Assembly (NCBI GenBank): GCA_002104905.1
Contig: MCFE01000017.1
Coordinates: forward strand, 124,001 to 188,000
From: Basidiobolus meristosporus CBS 931.73
Lineage: Eukaryota > Basidiobolomycota > Basidiobolomycetes > Basidiobolales > Basidiobolaceae
DNA length: 64,000 nt
Reading direction: 5' to 3'
The notes under the pieces are model-generated. The model was not told the origin of the DNA and searched no databases. It worked only from the letters and a program-made list of their open reading frames with translations. Positions within the stretch are counted from its first letter, which is position 1. Each line of letters starts with the position of its first letter. This document shows, in pieces, positions 60,246 to 64,000 of the stretch. The position numbers were made by a program, and so were the translations under genes.

Positions 60246-60850
60246 ATATTTATTGGTTACCCCAACATGGGTTGCCCTTCAAACGTAACAATATTAGTAC
60301 ATTGTTGGAGACCAACACTATGGTCAGCTTGACCGCCTCATCTTCAATATAGATTGATGGTCGCATGTGTGTTCTGGATTGCTTAGCAGAACTGCCGAAG
60401 TATGTATAAGCAGTATTGTTAATTTTTAGAGCATTATACCAGACATACACTACCCAATAGACGGATTGCGATAGTGGTGGCTTTGTTGTGTAGAGTATTT
60501 AATATAGTAAAAGTTTATGTTAACCCACAATTTGAATAGTTGATAGAAGAGTCTCTACAGTTGAGAGCTATTCACAGAACATCAATATAGAAGGTTGGAT
60601 CACAGAATGATGTATGAACAATATACGATGTTGACTCAATAGTAGATTCTGAAAGCTGACATCTCGGTAAACCAAATTCAGCAATGATATCTTGGTGGAT
60701 ATGGTCAAATTATATACCACAATGCCAGAAACAAATAAAAAGTAAATGGAACCTAGAACAACATTATTTTTAGTTGTAAATGTAAACTCATGTTGTGTGA
60801 TGGGAATAAAAGCTGGGTGGCATGTCGAAGTATGGGCATCAACCATCAAT
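60246..60850. other. Intergenic
   Basis: AT-rich; no coding signal. Confidence 0.5.
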
Positions 60851-60939
60851 CATGATCATCTCTAACCTAAGCGGATCATCCTTCGACGGAGTTCTAGGCG
60901 CAAAGAAAGCTTCGGTTCAGGAATGTAAGGAGCTTTTTG

Positions 60940-62400
60940 ATAGATATAGAAGGATTCACTAGCACTGATTACAATATACCAGGTACAGCATCTGAAAGAG
61001 CGAACAGGATCCAAAATAGCAACCTTGTCAGACTAGTAGAAGCATATTATACCTTTGGCTATATATGCTCCAAAATCGATCCTTTGAATTTATGGCATCA
61101 GAGCAAAGCCAAATCTTCAATCGCTAACCATAACCGTTTCCAGGCGTGATCATCACTGATTGGGCTGGACGACCCAAACACAGAGTGTTACCTTGAAGGT
61201 AAAATCGACTTCACAGAATTGTTGGCATATACTAACGATACCATAGGGATTTTGGAGATGAATAGATTAATGACCATCTGGAAAACACTGGAGTAGACCT
61301 CAACCTCTGCGTAAAATCGGCATACAATCGGTCGCAATTACCAAAGATATTGTACTGAAAGAGAAAACTCAATATCGAACCACGGTTGACACAAATGCAT
61401 GAAGTAAAGAATAGCAGAGGCCATGGCTATTGGCTCTCTCCTTCTTGAAGGATACAGTGCACGGGTTTGTGGTCAGGATGTGGGCCGCGGTGTATTTATT
61501 CCCAGACATGCTATCCTTAACTGCCAAAGGACCAATGCCAAATACACTCCGCTCAATACTTTATCTCTCGATCAAGGAAAGCTTGAATTGGTAGATAGCC
61601 TACTTGGAGAATTGACAGTGATGAGCTACGAATACGACATGTCATTGGAAACACCGAATAGATTAAACATGTGGGAAGCGCAACTTGGTGACTTTTTCAA
61701 CTCAGTACAACAAGCTATTGATAGTTTCATCTCTGGGGGAGAAGAGAAATAGCTACGACAGTCTGGACTAGTGCTTATACTTCCGCATGGCTACGAAGAA
61801 GCGGGTCCTGAACATACCTCTTGCCGTATGGAACGTCTCCTTGAGCTCTCTAGTGATCGGTTCAATGTCACTGATGCAAATATCAGCAACGATGTCAATT
61901 GGCATGTTGTCCACGTTCTATATCGTCAAATGAGGTGCAATTTCCGAAAACTTTTAATTGTGGTAGGCCCTGGAAAACTAGCACGTATACCTAGAGCAGT
62001 CTCGGATTTAGACGACTTCGCACCGGGTACTTCTTTCCAACCAGTGATACCTGACACCGAGGCTAACGGGTTATTGTTTCTCCGAGTGATATTTGTATCG
62101 GGGAAATTGTACTACAAATTACTGGAGGAAAGATCCAAGAGGGGTCTGAATGACTAGATAGCTTTGATCAGAGTGGAGGAATATTCCCCATTCCCTAAGG
62201 AGGATTTGGAAGTGGAAATAGCAAAATAATCCATGGCGTCTGTATGGTGTCAACAGGAGACTCAAAATGGGGGAGCATGGTTCCTTATGGAATCAAGATT
62301 CAACCAAATCCTACCAGCCCAACATCAGCTCGAATATGTTGGAAGAGCCACCTGTGCTGCTCCGGCGAATGGCATCATTATCTTGCCGTCAGATTAACAT
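60940..62400 (+). pseudogene. 2-oxoacid dehydrogenase E1 (DHTKD1/OGDH-like) pseudogene
   Basis: Fragments match E1 of the 2-oxoglutarate/2-oxoadipate dehydrogenase family in order. The N-terminal piece (about 61000-61090) has LVRLVEAYYTFGY and IDPLNLW. The C-terminal pieces are 61423-61752 (AIGSLLLEGYSARV, GQDVGRGVFIPRHA, NMWEAQLGDFFNS), 61753-62157 (LRQSGLVLILPHGYE, CRMERLLEL, PGTSFQPVI) and about 62245-62390 (QNGGAWFLMESRF). The central thiamine-binding part is missing. A conserved Trp codon before LRQSG is now TAG at 61750-61752, and several more stops and frameshifts occur. The FISGGEEK segment favours DHTKD1. Confidence 0.82.
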
Positions 62401-62977
62401 CGATTACTGGCCCAACAAACCTTCTTCATTGGTACATTTCACTAAACTGTTGAGATTTCCGTTCTAGCTATCAATATAATGTTTATGCATGTATTTGGCT
62501 AGTGCAACCAACGTTGCTCTTATAAGCACTTTTTTGCATGCATTATGGCCCATCAATTCACGATGCTCCTGAACCGATTGGTAAAACAATCCGACACTCA
62601 TGCAGTTATCGTGGCATTTTGACTACAAAATTAGAAAGTAGTTCTGGGTCCGCAACACGTTAAATATTAGTGCATCTAGAATGATAATTGGGGTGACATA
62701 TTAACTCCACTGTCTACCAGTGCGATGTCAAATATCAGCTAATTTTATGCTTAACTATATTGGACTTTGATAGATCAAGCCCTGGGCCTTGGTTCTTCTG
62801 GATTTGGACAGACAATTTCAAGGCACAAGGTATAAGGGGAAGAAGCGAGTTTCATAATGCACCAAGTACCGCAAAAACCTTTTTATGAAATCTCTACGCG
62901 GTTTGATTGATAATAATGATGATTAAGAATCACGACCGCTTGCTCCATATTTGCCTACTCACTTCCGTTCAGACGAT
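62401..62977. other. Intergenic upstream of the LPMO gene
   Basis: No coding signal. Confidence 0.5.
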
Positions 62978-62985
62978 TATAAAAG
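62978..62985 (+). promoter_or_regulatory. TATA box of the LPMO gene
   Basis: TATAAAAG, 112 bp upstream of the ATG at 63090. Confidence 0.5.
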
Positions 62986-63089
62986 AACTAAGGCAGACAA
63001 TGCTTGACACCATCTCAAAGATCTACAGGAATAGATCATTCATCTGAATTCTAGCAGGCTAGCTGGTTGCGTATATTCTCTTCGACACT

Positions 63090-64000
63090 ATGGTCTACTC
63101 AAAGCTTTCTCTATCCGTATTTGCATTATTGGCGTTGGTCCCGTACTCGTTGGGGCACATGGAAATGGTTCAGCCGGCTCCTCGCCAGTCTCGCTATAAT
63201 CCCACCTATAAAGGGACTCCGGATTATGACATGACTTCTCCCTTGGAACCAGGCCGCTGGCCATACCCTTGCCGTGGCTATGGAAAAGGTGGAGTTGTAG
63301 AGACCATCAAAGCTGGAAGTAATATTCCAGTGAAAATTGGTGGAGGTGCCCCTCACGATGGTGGTCACTGCCAGTTTGCGCTCTCATACGATGACAAAAC
63401 CTTTGTTGTTCTCAAGGACGTCTTCGATGATTGCTTAATAGCATCTCGCGATTATAGCGTTACAATCCCTGCGGGCGCACCTAGTGGCAGAGCCACTTTT
63501 GCTTGGGCCTGGATTAATAAGACTGGGAATCGCGAGTATTACATGAATTGTGCTGATATTGAAATCCAGGGGGGCTCGAGTGGTTCACTCACTGGACCCA
63601 AACTCTTGGTTGCCAATCTCCCAGGCTATGTCACAATTCCTGAATTTTCTCATGGTGGATATAGCGGTAAGGATTTGTTCCCAAAGAGACCAACAGTCAA
63701 GGTTACAGGGAACGGGAGTAGCGAGACTAAGCCTGAACCCTCCAAACCTACTGTTGCACCTAAGCCCACCCCTTCTACCAAGCCTATGCCCTCTGCTAAA
63801 CCAACAGCTACCCCCAAACCCGAGCCAAGTAAAAAGCCCGCCAAGCCTTCAAAACCAGGCAATAAATCTGGTGAATGCTCGGGCTTTGAGACCAAATGTG
63901 TCAACCCAGGAAAATCACGCGATTTCAAGGTTTGCACCAATGGTCACGAATACACCCAACGTTGTGCACCTGGAACTGTGTGCAGAGGAGGCATAAATCA
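63090..64000 (+). CDS. AA11-like lytic polysaccharide monooxygenase, partial at window end
   Basis: The open frame runs off the window after 303 codons. A signal peptide ends SLG, so the mature chain starts His-Met-Glu-Met, giving the N-terminal His of a copper histidine brace. The second His lies in APHDGGHCQFALS (about 93-97) and an axial aromatic in WINKTGNREYYMNCAD. The catalytic domain (about 23-190) resembles chitin-active AA11 enzymes. A Pro/Lys/Thr/Ser linker (about 212-260, repeated KP-rich units) leads to a Cys-rich module (about 265-303; CVNPGKS, CAPGTVCRGG) similar to CBM19-type chitin-binding domains. It is predicted to cleave chitin oxidatively. Confidence 0.85.
   Translation, partial: MVYSKLSLSVFALLALVPYSLGHMEMVQPAPRQSRYNPTYKGTPDYDMTSPLEPGRWPYPCRGYGKGGVVETIKAGSNIPVKIGGGAPHDGGHCQFALSYDDKTFVVLKDVFDDCLIASRDYSVTIPAGAPSGRATFAWAWINKTGNREYYMNCADIEIQGGSSGSLTGPKLLVANLPGYVTIPEFSHGGYSGKDLFPKRPTVKVTGNGSSETKPEPSKPTVAPKPTPSTKPMPSAKPTATPKPEPSKKPAKPSKPGNKSGECSGFETKCVNPGKSRDFKVCTNGHEYTQRCAPGTVCRGGIN

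Overview
This is nuclear DNA from a fungus, most likely an early-diverging (non-Dikarya) one. Most genes are split by short GT-AG introns (roughly 43-83 bp). Gene content is fungal: RHO1 ending in a CLVL CAAX box, LCB2, Tag1/DUF3712, an AA11-like LPMO. Several families are rare or lost in most Dikarya: FANCL, RSPRY1, a MUL1-like membrane RING ligase, a truncated globin, and an Rrm4-type RNA-binding protein with three RRMs and three MLLE domains. I cannot fix the phylum from sequence alone; Zoopagomycota or Mucoromycota are the best guesses. Coordinates and splice sites were worked out by hand from reading frame, splice consensus and family alignment from memory.

Region 1 (1-11500) is a nest of transposable elements. 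A Ty1/copia LTR retrotransposon (LTRs 687-1035 and 10729-11075) is split inside its reverse transcriptase by a 5.8-kb Tnp2-family DNA transposon (3602-9389). That element has terminal inverted repeats, a flanking AAAA duplication, a transposase and an opposing accessory gene. The left window edge (1-366) is the 3' end of a second copy of the same DNA transposon, joined to a piece of a second copia copy (369-686). An older inverted LTR lies at 11165-11495.

Region 2 (11900-27300) holds a Tag1-like vacuolar membrane protein, mitochondrial citrate synthase, the Rrm4-like protein, serine palmitoyltransferase LCB2, a secreted coiled-coil protein with a Trp/Tyr repeat tail, and an S9 peptidase divergent from it.

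Region 3 (27300-47900) holds a UBC1-type E2 with a UBA domain, a truncated hemoglobin, a double-PAS protein, RSPRY1, WDR83, a Myb protein, RPA2, a MUL1-like RING ligase, a glutamine-synthetase-fold enzyme overlapping in frame with a SANT/trihelix protein, a small basic nuclear-type protein, RHO1 and a PRELI/UPS lipid-transfer protein.

Region 4 (48200-58450) holds a pyruvate-dehydrogenase-phosphatase-like PP2C, a UBX protein, FANCL, phospholipase D and Cdc123. Region 5 (58450-64000) is AT-rich and gene-poor. It has a tRNA-Arg(CCT), a decayed DHTKD1/2-oxoglutarate-dehydrogenase E1 pseudogene, and the 5' end of an AA11-like LPMO gene that runs off the window. There is no bacterial-type operon; genes are independent, with some divergent pairs (24917/25192, 35842/36068, 51465/51776) and close tail-to-tail pairs (57050/57097). 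A ubiquitin theme recurs (UBC1, RSPRY1, MUL1-like, UBX, FANCL), but nothing shows that these act together.
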